Origin: an uncultured Acetatifactor sp.
Lineage (GTDB): Bacteria; Bacillota; Clostridia; Lachnospirales; Lachnospiraceae
Assembly (NCBI GenBank): GCA_910578185.1
Contig: CAJTPN010000016.1
Span: forward strand, 1-64,000
DNA: 64,000 nucleotides
Direction of reading: 5' to 3'
Numbering within the stretch: position 1 is the first letter of the stretch; each line of letters opens with the position of its first letter. The notes beneath the pieces were generated by a model. That model was not told the DNA's origin. It saw nothing but the letters and a program-made list of their open reading frames with translations, and did no database searches. Shown here piece after piece: positions 25,819-33,760 of the stretch. Made by a program: the position numbers and the translations under genes.

Positions 25819-27114
25819 ATGGGCGCTGCTTTAAATGCGGTTTACAATAATTTTCTTACCGCTTATACCCCAAAGCCACTGACCAGATATGATACTCACA
25901 AGAAAAGTGAGCTTCGCAGTGTGTATAATTCCATTGTAAAAATAAACAGGGACTCCCCCTGGTATCTTCCCACCACCAGCAGGGATACCCAACGATATGC
26001 CGTGGATCTGAAAGAAAACGCCCGGGAACTGCACAACACCATTGCGCAGCTGGGTGGTTTGGAAAAAGACGGCCTATTCAGCAAAAAGAATGCCTATTCC
26101 ACCAATGATGACGTTGCCACCGCCGTCTATATCGGCTCCGAATCCTCCGCCACGGACATACCCGACTTTGAGCTGGAAGTAAAATCCCTGGCTTCCCCTC
26201 AGGAAAACCTGGGACTGTTCCTTCCGGAAGGCAAAACAGCCCTTGCGCCGGACACCTATTCCTTTGATATCGGCGTTATCGACATGAACTATGAATTCCA
26301 GTTTGCGGTGGGCGAAAATGAAACCAACCGCGAAGTACAGGAACGTCTGGTTCGGTTGATCAACAATTCTGAGATCGGCATCCGCGCTTCCCTTGTGGAA
26401 TCGGAGAACCGCACCGCTCTGAGACTGACCTCGGAGTCCAGCGGCCTGCCCGGCGGCAGAGAACAGATCTTTCATGTGAGCGACAGTCACACCAGCAAAA
26501 CCTCCGGTACGGTGGATTATTTCGGCCTGGACTATGTAAGCAGAAAGGCATCCAACGCCAATTTCCTTATAAACGGCGAGGCGCATTCCTCCACCTCCAA
26601 CCATTTTACCTATGATAAGCGCTTTGATGTGAAACTTACAGGCGTCAGCCCCCAGGAGGAAACCACCCGAATCGGCCTGAAAACGGACGTGGAATCCCTT
26701 ACGGATAATGTTTTTCATCTGGTGGGAGGATATAATGAATTTGTAAAAGCAGCTTCCTCTTACCTGGAGTCCCAATCCAAGAGTAAGCAGCTGGTGCGTG
26801 AAATGATGGGCATCGCTTCCGTGTACGGCGTCTCCATGGGCGCGGTGGGATTAAACATGGAACAGGATGGAACGCTGGCCATTGATCAGGATGTACTTCA
26901 TGAGACGGCAGTCCGGTCCGAAGATATCAACGAGACCTTCGGCTACCTGAAAAATTTTTCCAAAATGCTTCTGCGCAAAAGCGACCAGATCTCCTTAAAT
27001 CCCATGGAATATGTGGAGAAGGTGGTAGTGGCTTACAAGAATCCGGGACACAATTTTATCAGTCCCTATGTAACCAGCGCCTACAGTGGCATGCTGTTTA
27101 ACGGCTACTGTTGA
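25819..27114 (+). CDS. Orphan FliD-like (flagellar cap) protein
   Basis: 431 residues from ATG 25819, 7 bases after GGAGG; two upstream starts are badly spaced. The C-terminal third follows the FliD C-terminal pattern (VGGYNEFVKAASSYLES, then GLNMEQDGTLAIDQDVL and a coiled-coil end), and the middle has the beta-rich style of FliD D2-D3 domains. The N-terminus lacks the usual GLASGMDTDSIV start and instead begins NAVYNNFLTAYTPKPLTRYD. It is separate from the flagellar block, where a full-length fliD is present (60,511-62,403), and divergent from rpmG. It may be a second cap, a filament-length or adhesion variant; function is not established. Confidence 0.6.
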   Translation: MGAALNAVYNNFLTAYTPKPLTRYDTHKKSELRSVYNSIVKINRDSPWYLPTTSRDTQRYAVDLKENARELHNTIAQLGGLEKDGLFSKKNAYSTNDDVATAVYIGSESSATDIPDFELEVKSLASPQENLGLFLPEGKTALAPDTYSFDIGVIDMNYEFQFAVGENETNREVQERLVRLINNSEIGIRASLVESENRTALRLTSESSGLPGGREQIFHVSDSHTSKTSGTVDYFGLDYVSRKASNANFLINGEAHSSTSNHFTYDKRFDVKLTGVSPQEETTRIGLKTDVESLTDNVFHLVGGYNEFVKAASSYLESQSKSKQLVREMMGIASVYGVSMGAVGLNMEQDGTLAIDQDVLHETAVRSEDINETFGYLKNFSKMLLRKSDQISLNPMEYVEKVVVAYKNPGHNFISPYVTSAYSGMLFNGYC

Positions 27115-27238
27115 CTCATATCCAATTTCCTCAAAGCGGCAGCTGTGCCAGAGCTATCCCAATGGAAAGGATACCGGTACGGCTGCCCGCATTGCATTTT
27201 GACAGCCCAAAAATCACCTTGGCATGCATCGCCAAAAA

Positions 27239-27290
27239 ACGGCATAGCTCTATGCCATGCCGTTCTTCCCACACACTATTCTTTTTGTTT
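27239..27290 (+). terminator. Terminator after the FliD-like gene
   Basis: Nested inverted repeats: AACGGCAT/ATGCCGTT outside, GGCATAG/CTATGCC inside (27239-27263), followed by a pyrimidine-rich run with CTTTTTG at 27281-27287. It lies about 125 bases after the stop, just before the convergent regulator gene. Confidence 0.55.
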
Positions 27291-27653
27291 TTATTCGCTT
27301 TCTTTCCTGCCTCTTTTCCCCTTTGCCTTATACTTGTCAATCTGGCCGAAGTCGTCCATCAGCTCAAGAACCTTGTCACGGCCGGTCTGATTTAACTTCA
27401 CATAATACTGCATTACTCGATTCTCAAGCAACTGCGCCCCAAGGGAAGCATCTCTCTCAAGGGATGAAAAATCTACCGGATTCAGGCTAAGCTTATCGCA
27501 CATTCTGATGACCGTACCATATGCCATTCCCTCTATGCCGCGCTCCAATGCGGTAACCAGCGTGCTGTACGGAATGTTCATATCCATTGCAAACTGGCGC
27601 ACGCTGCGATACTGCCTTAATATTTCCTTCTTTAAAATTTCTGCTTTTGTCAT
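27291..27653 (-). CDS. Small helix-turn-helix (XRE-like) regulator
   Basis: 120 residues from ATG 27653 (GGAGG upstream). The N-terminal part reads as an XRE-type helix-turn-helix: EILRQYRSVRQFAMDMNIPY (helices 1-2), STLVTALERG (recognition helix) and GTVIRMCDKLSLNP (helix 4). A helical part follows (MQYYVKLNQTGRDKVLELMD) and a Lys/Arg-rich tail. Such proteins bind operators as dimers. No obvious target site was found. It is convergent with the FliD-like gene. Confidence 0.75.
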   Translation of the reverse strand: MTKAEILKKEILRQYRSVRQFAMDMNIPYSTLVTALERGIEGMAYGTVIRMCDKLSLNPVDFSSLERDASLGAQLLENRVMQYYVKLNQTGRDKVLELMDDFGQIDKYKAKGKRGRKESE

Positions 27654-27781
27654 ATCCTTTTCCTCCACATCAAGCATCATAGTCTATCGTACAAGAATAA
27701 TATACGATTTCCCGTATGTTATTTCAAGGGGTATTCTAAAAATTAATAATTCTATAGGGAAATTTTAGATTTTTTTAATTT

Positions 27782-29581
27782 TCATCCCGCCGCTACTGTT
27801 TTTGCATCAAACAGCAACGCCAGCACAAGCGGCACCGCAAAAAACATATAGAGCACATACCTAACCAGCGCAATCGGCCCCAGCAGCACTGTCAGATAAA
27901 GCAGTCCGATGACAGCCAGCGAAAGTATCTGTCTCCTGCACCGGGTCACCAACAGATACAAAGCCAGGAAAAGGTAGACCCAATGCCAGAATCCCGGCGA
28001 GAACAGCATGGCAATCACCGGAACCTTCTGTTGATAGATCTCCAGCGATATCTTTTCATAAAAGGTTTCCAGCGCCGGTATCAGATGCCTGCGCTGCCCC
28101 GGCGCTTCCGTGCCAAAGGCAAAATAAGAGCTGTCCTCATACTGCCTGCCCGCAGCCCAGATGCCGCGATAACCGTCCAGCACCGTATCCGGATACCAAT
28201 ATCCAAAGGTATTTTCCAGAAATGCATTGACATAGATATCGGGATGTCTCATCCCAAGCCGAAACCAAAGCCCAATATATTTTCCCGGCTCCTTCTTAAA
28301 ATTGTCCTCCAGAAAATTCAGCTTTACCACATCTGCCAGCTTTGGATTATAATCCTCTAATATGACTTGAGGAATGAGGTTAAACAAGATTTCCTCCTCC
28401 TCCTTTGTAAGCGTGTCTCCCGCCTGCATGTACACTCTGGCCAGCTGTTGTATTGGGACGCAAAGCATTTCGGCCAGAGGGCCCTTTTTGGCGTGCAGCG
28501 CCGCAGAAAGCCCTGCGGAAACAAGTATAAAGATCAAAAAAGCGGAAACGATGGGCATTATCCACCGCTTCCATACATCTCTGTAAGCCACGCCAAAGAA
28601 GATCAGAAAAATGACAAGCGCATAAATCCCGTTGTTCCGAAAAAACAATATAAGCAACATGGCCGCAGCCAGCAGAACCTTTTTCCGTCCTGAAGCCAGA
28701 AACGATTCCGTGTCTCTGGCCATTTCCAGACACAACGTTGTCAGCAGCACTACTCCGCCGGAAAAAAGCGCATCTTTTGTGGAACAGCAGACAAACATGG
28801 ATACCGTTGGGAACAGGGCCAGAAACAACATTCCTGCCCGAAACACCCAGCGCCTGACCCCAATGCGCTTCAAGAAAGTCATCATATAGGCAAAGCAAGC
28901 CGACAATACCGCCATCTGCATCAAAATATAGACCGCAATCCCTGCATTGTAGGACTGGGTCAAATGATAGACGATACGAATCGTCCATCCCAGAAGAAGT
29001 ACATGAAGCAGGGGCTGATACGTGGAATACTTTTCCGTAAACACCATATAGGTTTCCGCTTCCGCATCATAGGAAAAAAATCCGGGAAAAGACGCCAGGA
29101 AAGCTGGAAAATAAGCCAGAAACAATCCTCCCCATATCATCAGGAAGGTTCGGTTATTTCTACCGTCCACCCCATGAGAGAAATCTCTCCGTCGGTTATT
29201 GTATCCCTCCAGCAGCCGCACGCCGTTTGCCAGAATGGGCGCGGCTGCTGCCGCCACAGGCACCGCCCAGCAATATAAGTACCAGGCGCCGAAATCCACC
29301 CCATGATTTTGGTCCAGTTTTACCCCCGTCATCATACAGCACACAAAACACAGTAAGAAAATAAAGCAGGGATTTAAGACGGATAAGCTCCGCTCCCAGT
29401 CCGCCCCACTGGTTACACGCCGAAGCGTAAAAAAGAGGCCAATCCAGACCAGAAACGCCGCCATGCTGTTAGTATAAGTCAGTGAGCTTCCCGCCACATT
29501 TATGCAATATCCAAGACCGACGGCCCCCGTAAGACTCAGGCCTAAAAGAAAACAGATACGATTCCAAGGCAACTTTTTCAT
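27782..29581 (-). CDS. Polytopic membrane protein, GT-C-like (DUF6020 type)
   Basis: 599 residues with roughly 12 hydrophobic spans. The first long outside loop has SFPGFFSYDAEAETY and STYQPLLHVLLLGWTI, like the acidic loop and following motif of GT-C glycosyltransferases that use lipid-linked sugars. A large extracytoplasmic domain near residues 380-500 ends in several further spans. I recall similar proteins in Clostridia as DUF6020; this is memory, not a search. It likely transfers or handles envelope sugars, substrate unknown. It stands alone between a regulator and a divergent gene. Confidence 0.6.
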   Translation of the reverse strand: MKKLPWNRICFLLGLSLTGAVGLGYCINVAGSSLTYTNSMAAFLVWIGLFFTLRRVTSGADWERSLSVLNPCFIFLLCFVCCMMTGVKLDQNHGVDFGAWYLYCWAVPVAAAAAPILANGVRLLEGYNNRRRDFSHGVDGRNNRTFLMIWGGLFLAYFPAFLASFPGFFSYDAEAETYMVFTEKYSTYQPLLHVLLLGWTIRIVYHLTQSYNAGIAVYILMQMAVLSACFAYMMTFLKRIGVRRWVFRAGMLFLALFPTVSMFVCCSTKDALFSGGVVLLTTLCLEMARDTESFLASGRKKVLLAAAMLLILFFRNNGIYALVIFLIFFGVAYRDVWKRWIMPIVSAFLIFILVSAGLSAALHAKKGPLAEMLCVPIQQLARVYMQAGDTLTKEEEEILFNLIPQVILEDYNPKLADVVKLNFLEDNFKKEPGKYIGLWFRLGMRHPDIYVNAFLENTFGYWYPDTVLDGYRGIWAAGRQYEDSSYFAFGTEAPGQRRHLIPALETFYEKISLEIYQQKVPVIAMLFSPGFWHWVYLFLALYLLVTRCRRQILSLAVIGLLYLTVLLGPIALVRYVLYMFFAVPLVLALLFDAKTVAAG

Positions 29582-29746
29582 TTTCCTGGTTCCTTTTTTA
29601 TTCTATAATAATACTCAAACATACGTCGGCACACAGCCCTTACAAAACGGCTGATGAGCAGACAAACACATTTGAAGTTCTCCAAAACTTCTCTGCAAGT
29701 ATACCACACCTGCAGGGGCTTTGCAAGAAAGGGCGATCTGACACCC

Positions 29747-29778
29747 TTGACATTTTCCATATATGGTATTACTATAAT
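29747..29778 (+). promoter_or_regulatory. Possible promoter of the tocopherol-cyclase-like gene
   Basis: Perfect TTGACA (29747-29752) and perfect TATAAT (29773-29778), but the spacer is 20 bases, longer than optimal. About 60 bases before the chosen start. Confidence 0.45.
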
Positions 29779-29838
29779 TGTACCCACTACTAAATATTGG
29801 TTCCTGTTGAAATACCACGGAAAAAGCGAGATGAACGA

Positions 29839-31029
29839 ATGAACCTTTCCGACTTGAAGCGAAATTCATATATGTTGCACGGCCCCCTTTCAAAACGGGG
29901 CTATATGCGTTGGTGGCATTCTTTTTCCGGCGTAAATACCCTTACTGGAGACACCCGTACTTTTTTTGTGGAATTTTATGTCATAAACCCTGCTCTGGGC
30001 AGGACCCGCCCCATTCTGGGACAACACCCCTATTTCAAAAAAAGGGGCATGCGGCCCTCCTATGTCATGATAAAAGCAGGGGTCTTTCCAGATGAAAACA
30101 ATAAATTCGGCAAACAGATACATGCCTTTTATCCCATTTCCTCCCTGCAGACAACAGGCTCTCCCCTGGTAATGCGGGTGGGAAAAGCCTCCACAGTCAA
30201 AACCGGATTTTCCGAGAACGGCGGAAGACGTGGGGAATGCTTTTACAGCGAAAGCCGTATTTCCGGATTCGTGGAAGTGGATCTTCCAAAAGCAAGGCAC
30301 CGCTCTCTGATGACAGACGCAGGCTTTATGGAATGGGACTTGGAAGTATCCAAAGCGGTATCAGGCCACACAGGATTCCTGGGCGGCAGACTTTCCCAAT
30401 CGCTGCATTTGCTGGACAGTTATTGGCATGGGGAAGGCATTCGCAGTTTTTTTCGCGGCAGCGTTACCTTGGACGGCGATACCTATGATGTTCTTCCTGA
30501 TTTAAGCTATGGTTATGCAGACAAACATTGGGGACACTGTTTCAATCATCCCTGGTTCCAATTTGCCTGCGGTAAACTCATCAGCGGCCGCACCGGCAGC
30601 GAACTGCGGCACTCCGTGCTGACTGCGGGCAGTTTTTGCCCCCGATTCCTGTGTTTTCACCTGCGCCGCAGATTTATGCTGCAGCTCACCTATATGGGGG
30701 AGGACTTTGAATTCAAGCGCTGTAAATGGGAAGTGAAAGAATCTGACAGACGTTTTATCTGGCATATATCCGCCCAAAATAAAACTGCCTCCGTTAAGCT
30801 TTCCGGCAGCTGTAGAAAGAAAGATATGATGCATCTGAAATATGAAGATCCCGACGGAAAGCTTCCGTCCCTTCCCCTATGGGCGGGCGCGGAAGGGGTT
30901 GGCACCCTGCAGCTCTACCGCAAAAACGGCGGCAGGGAACTGTTGGACACCCTGAAGCTTGAAAAAGCGCTCTGTATCTACCGTGAGGAGCCGCATTCCG
31001 CATCCCCCGGGACAAATTCCTCAAAGTAA
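29839..31029 (+). CDS. Tocopherol-cyclase-like family protein
   Basis: 396 residues from ATG 29839; the ribosome binding site is weak and the frame extends upstream to 29797. The sequence resembles the tocopherol cyclase family: HGPLSKRGYMRWWHSFSG, RTFFVEFYVINPALG, ILGQHPYFKK, QIHAFYPISSL and the repeated Trp/His-rich YGYADKHWGHCFNHPW. The plant and cyanobacterial enzyme forms a beta-barrel that cyclises a prenylated quinol. Clostridia do not make tocopherol, so the bacterial members probably act on another lipid or have a structural role. No membrane spans. It ends in a long perfect palindrome and faces cysK. Confidence 0.65.
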   Translation: MNLSDLKRNSYMLHGPLSKRGYMRWWHSFSGVNTLTGDTRTFFVEFYVINPALGRTRPILGQHPYFKKRGMRPSYVMIKAGVFPDENNKFGKQIHAFYPISSLQTTGSPLVMRVGKASTVKTGFSENGGRRGECFYSESRISGFVEVDLPKARHRSLMTDAGFMEWDLEVSKAVSGHTGFLGGRLSQSLHLLDSYWHGEGIRSFFRGSVTLDGDTYDVLPDLSYGYADKHWGHCFNHPWFQFACGKLISGRTGSELRHSVLTAGSFCPRFLCFHLRRRFMLQLTYMGEDFEFKRCKWEVKESDRRFIWHISAQNKTASVKLSGSCRKKDMMHLKYEDPDGKLPSLPLWAGAEGVGTLQLYRKNGGRELLDTLKLEKALCIYREEPHSASPGTNSSK

Positions 31030-31063
31030 ATCCCAAGGCTTACATGTAAGCCTTGGGATTTAC
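31026..31063. terminator. 38-bp perfect palindrome between convergent genes
   Basis: GTAAATCCCAAGGCTTACA at 31026-31044 is followed immediately by its exact reverse complement to 31063. The palindrome covers the last base before, and all of, the stop codon of the upstream gene. It lies between convergent genes and can act as a bidirectional terminator, although neither side has a clear T-run beyond the stem's own ATTT. Confidence 0.7.
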
Positions 31064-31146
31064 TGTGCGTGCCCGTTCTGTGACATACGGTTGCTTACCT
31101 TCAAAGACTTGTTGCACAACTGTGATGCAGAAATAAGTCCGGCGGG

Positions 31147-32085
31147 TTATTCTTCCGCAAACATCGGCGTGGACAAATATCTGTCCCCCGAGTCCGGAAG
31201 CAGCGCTACAATGGTTTTGCCTGCATTTTCAGACCTCTTAGCCTGAACGGCCGCCGCGTAAAGCGCTGCGCCGGAAGTAATCCCCACCAACATCCCTTCC
31301 TCTCTCGCAATCAGTCTGCCTGAAGCATATGCCTCCTCTTCGGTCACCGTAACCACCTCATCGTAAACCTGTGTATTTAAAACCGAAGGCACAAAGCCGG
31401 CACCAATCCCCTGCAGCCCATGGGGGCCAGGATGTCCGCCGGACAGCACCGGAGAATTCGCAGGTTCCACCGCCACTATCTTAATTTCCGGATTCCTGGA
31501 CTTTAAATATGCTCCCACACCGGTTATGGTACCTCCGGTTCCCACGCCGGCCACAAAGATATCCACTTTCCCCTCCGTGTCCTCCCAGATTTCAGGACCT
31601 GTGGACGCCGCATGGGACGCAGGGTTGGCAGAATTATCAAACTGTCCCAAGATCACGGCCCCCGGAATGGACTTTTGAAGTTCTTCCGCCTTGTCAATGG
31701 CGCCCTGCATACCTTTTTGCCCTTCCGTAAGCACCAGCTCCGCGCCATAGGCTTTCAGCAGAATTCTTCTCTCCCTGCTCATAGTCTCCGGCAGGGTAAG
31801 AATAATGCGATATCCCTTTACGGCTGCCGCCATTGCCAAACCAATTCCCGTATTTCCAGAGGTGGGTTCAATGATTGCAGCGCCCGGCTTCAGAATTCCC
31901 TTCCTCTCCGCATCCTGGATCATGGCTGACGCCACTCTGTCCTTCACACTGCCCGCAGGATTAAAATACTCCGCTTTCGCCAACAGCACCCCATCCGCAA
32001 TTCCCTGGGCCCGGGCATAGCGATCCATGCGCACCAGCGGCGTATGTCCGATCAGCTCCATTGCACTTCCATATATTTTTTCCAT
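31147..32085 (-). CDS. cysK: Cysteine synthase (O-acetylserine sulfhydrylase)
   Basis: 312 residues from ATG 32085 (AAGGAGA upstream). A PLP enzyme that replaces the acetate of O-acetylserine with sulfide to give cysteine. Seen: PLP-binding Lys48 in FNPAGSVKDR, the substrate loop PTSGNTGIGLA, and the phosphate-binding GVGTGGTITGVG. The GAGFVPSVLN loop is typical of CysK-type enzymes. It overlaps the end of the GtrII gene region (stop 32099) only in the untranslated leader, so the two are probably co-transcribed, though no functional link is obvious. Confidence 0.92.
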   Translation of the reverse strand: MEKIYGSAMELIGHTPLVRMDRYARAQGIADGVLLAKAEYFNPAGSVKDRVASAMIQDAERKGILKPGAAIIEPTSGNTGIGLAMAAAVKGYRIILTLPETMSRERRILLKAYGAELVLTEGQKGMQGAIDKAEELQKSIPGAVILGQFDNSANPASHAASTGPEIWEDTEGKVDIFVAGVGTGGTITGVGAYLKSRNPEIKIVAVEPANSPVLSGGHPGPHGLQGIGAGFVPSVLNTQVYDEVVTVTEEEAYASGRLIAREEGMLVGITSGAALYAAAVQAKRSENAGKTIVALLPDSGDRYLSTPMFAEE

Positions 32086-32098
32086 AACAAATCTCTCC

Positions 32099-33760
32099 TT
32101 ATTCCCCAACCTGAAAATGCACCACCACGTATCCGTCCATCACCGCCATGGAACCTTCTTTCGGCCATCCCGGCATCCCTTCTGCAAACGCTTCGGCCTT
32201 TTCCACCAACACCGGATCCGATACCACATCCATTTGATATCCATGCATACGCAAAAAATTTCCCAGCTCTTGACCTGGCTTTTCAAAGGCATACATCCCC
32301 CATTCTATCAGGGAAGACTGTGCTTCGCCCCCAAAATAATATCCGTAAGGTCCGTAATACTTCTCTTTCAGATGAGGATCCAGCCAATCCGTCAGCACGG
32401 AGATTCTGTGAAATTCTTCTGAAGAATAGGGCGCATAGTAATCTTTTACCAATTCATAGGGTTCCTTATATTTGCCCGTAAAAATCACCCTTGCGTCTTC
32501 GCCGTATTGGGCGGACACCTTTTGTTCTATGGCTGTCAGAATTTCCTTTGTATGCTCATACTTCAAATAATCCACATAAAAACTGTAATTGGACTCATAA
32601 GCCTGGTTCCAGACCAGCCACAGGCTGATCAGCGCAAAAACCGCCATACCTGCCACCTTCCCGCATCCTTTCAAAAACCGATAAAGCAGCACCACCGCAA
32701 AAGCCACAAAAAAAGGCATATACTGACAAGTATGATACCAGGAAGGCGGCGATACCACAAAAGAAAGCAGCAACGGAACTATCATCATCCCCAAAAAGAG
32801 CAGCGGATACCAGAAGTTTTTCTTTTTCACTGCCAAAATCAGGGATGTGATACCCACAACCAGCGACGCCAGCACATATCTGGCAATGGGCTCATAAACG
32901 ACCCCGTTTACAAAATAAACCAGCCAGTACCTTTTGATAATCATAATCACGCCGGCCAGCCATTCCTGGCCTAAAAGTGTCTCCAGCCCGTTGACTACCT
33001 CCCTGGAAACCGCGATCTCCTCCAATGCCTGCAGGGAAAAGACCACCGCCACTGCCTTCTGCATCAAAAACCGCAGGAGCATACACCCAAGCACCAGACA
33101 GCCTGCGATCAAAAGCCTGGGAATCAAAGCAGCCGTTAGCTTTTCCTTTCCGGCCATCCCGCGAAAAAACAAAATCATGAAAATTCCGGTCAGATAAAGT
33201 ACGACAAAAGATTCATAGCAGCCTACCGCAATCCAAAGACAGATCATGCTTCCCGCGTAATATCCCGCCTTTCCTCTTCCTGCCGCCTCCAGTCCGTCCA
33301 GAAAGAAAAGCAGTGCCAGGGCAATGAACACATAGCCGATATCCACACCATCGTGAAAATAATAGATCCATACCTCGCTGATAAAGGGACACGACACAAA
33401 GGCACATGCAAAAGCCGTATATCCCCCAATCCCCACTTGTTCGCCCAAAATACGCCGGAGCAACACACAGTACAAGACCACCGCCGCCAAAAGCAATAGG
33501 CAGCCTGCCAGCTCGGTGATAAAGGGGGTGAATTCTCCCATATGAAACAGTTTATTGACCAGGTACACGGTCCAGCGTCCCATAAAAGCTTCCAGACCAT
33601 CCTCCAGGTATAACCCTACCATGGTATCGTCCACGCCGATACTCTCATGGGTGATGGCAAATCCATAGCTTCCCACGGCGGTTAATGCCACCAATATTAC
33701 AAAGACCTTTTGTCGAAGAAAAAAGAGCGCTTCTTCATACAGTTTTCTCATGTATCTCAT
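32099..33760 (-). CDS. GtrII-type membrane glucosyltransferase family protein
   Basis: 553 residues with about 11 hydrophobic spans and a soluble C-terminal domain of roughly 150 residues. The N-terminal loop GRWTVYLVNKLFHMGEFTP and the following VWIYYFHDGVDIGY match the pattern of the Glucos_trans_II/GtrII family, which moves glucose from a lipid carrier to surface polysaccharide. The start ATG overlaps the stop of the HD-GYP gene by ATGA (33757-33760), so translation is coupled. Acceptor is unknown. The link to a putative cyclic-di-GMP enzyme suggests surface glycan modification tied to a second messenger (inference). Confidence 0.7.
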   Translation of the reverse strand: MRYMRKLYEEALFFLRQKVFVILVALTAVGSYGFAITHESIGVDDTMVGLYLEDGLEAFMGRWTVYLVNKLFHMGEFTPFITELAGCLLLLAAVVLYCVLLRRILGEQVGIGGYTAFACAFVSCPFISEVWIYYFHDGVDIGYVFIALALLFFLDGLEAAGRGKAGYYAGSMICLWIAVGCYESFVVLYLTGIFMILFFRGMAGKEKLTAALIPRLLIAGCLVLGCMLLRFLMQKAVAVVFSLQALEEIAVSREVVNGLETLLGQEWLAGVIMIIKRYWLVYFVNGVVYEPIARYVLASLVVGITSLILAVKKKNFWYPLLFLGMMIVPLLLSFVVSPPSWYHTCQYMPFFVAFAVVLLYRFLKGCGKVAGMAVFALISLWLVWNQAYESNYSFYVDYLKYEHTKEILTAIEQKVSAQYGEDARVIFTGKYKEPYELVKDYYAPYSSEEFHRISVLTDWLDPHLKEKYYGPYGYYFGGEAQSSLIEWGMYAFEKPGQELGNFLRMHGYQMDVVSDPVLVEKAEAFAEGMPGWPKEGSMAVMDGYVVVHFQVGE

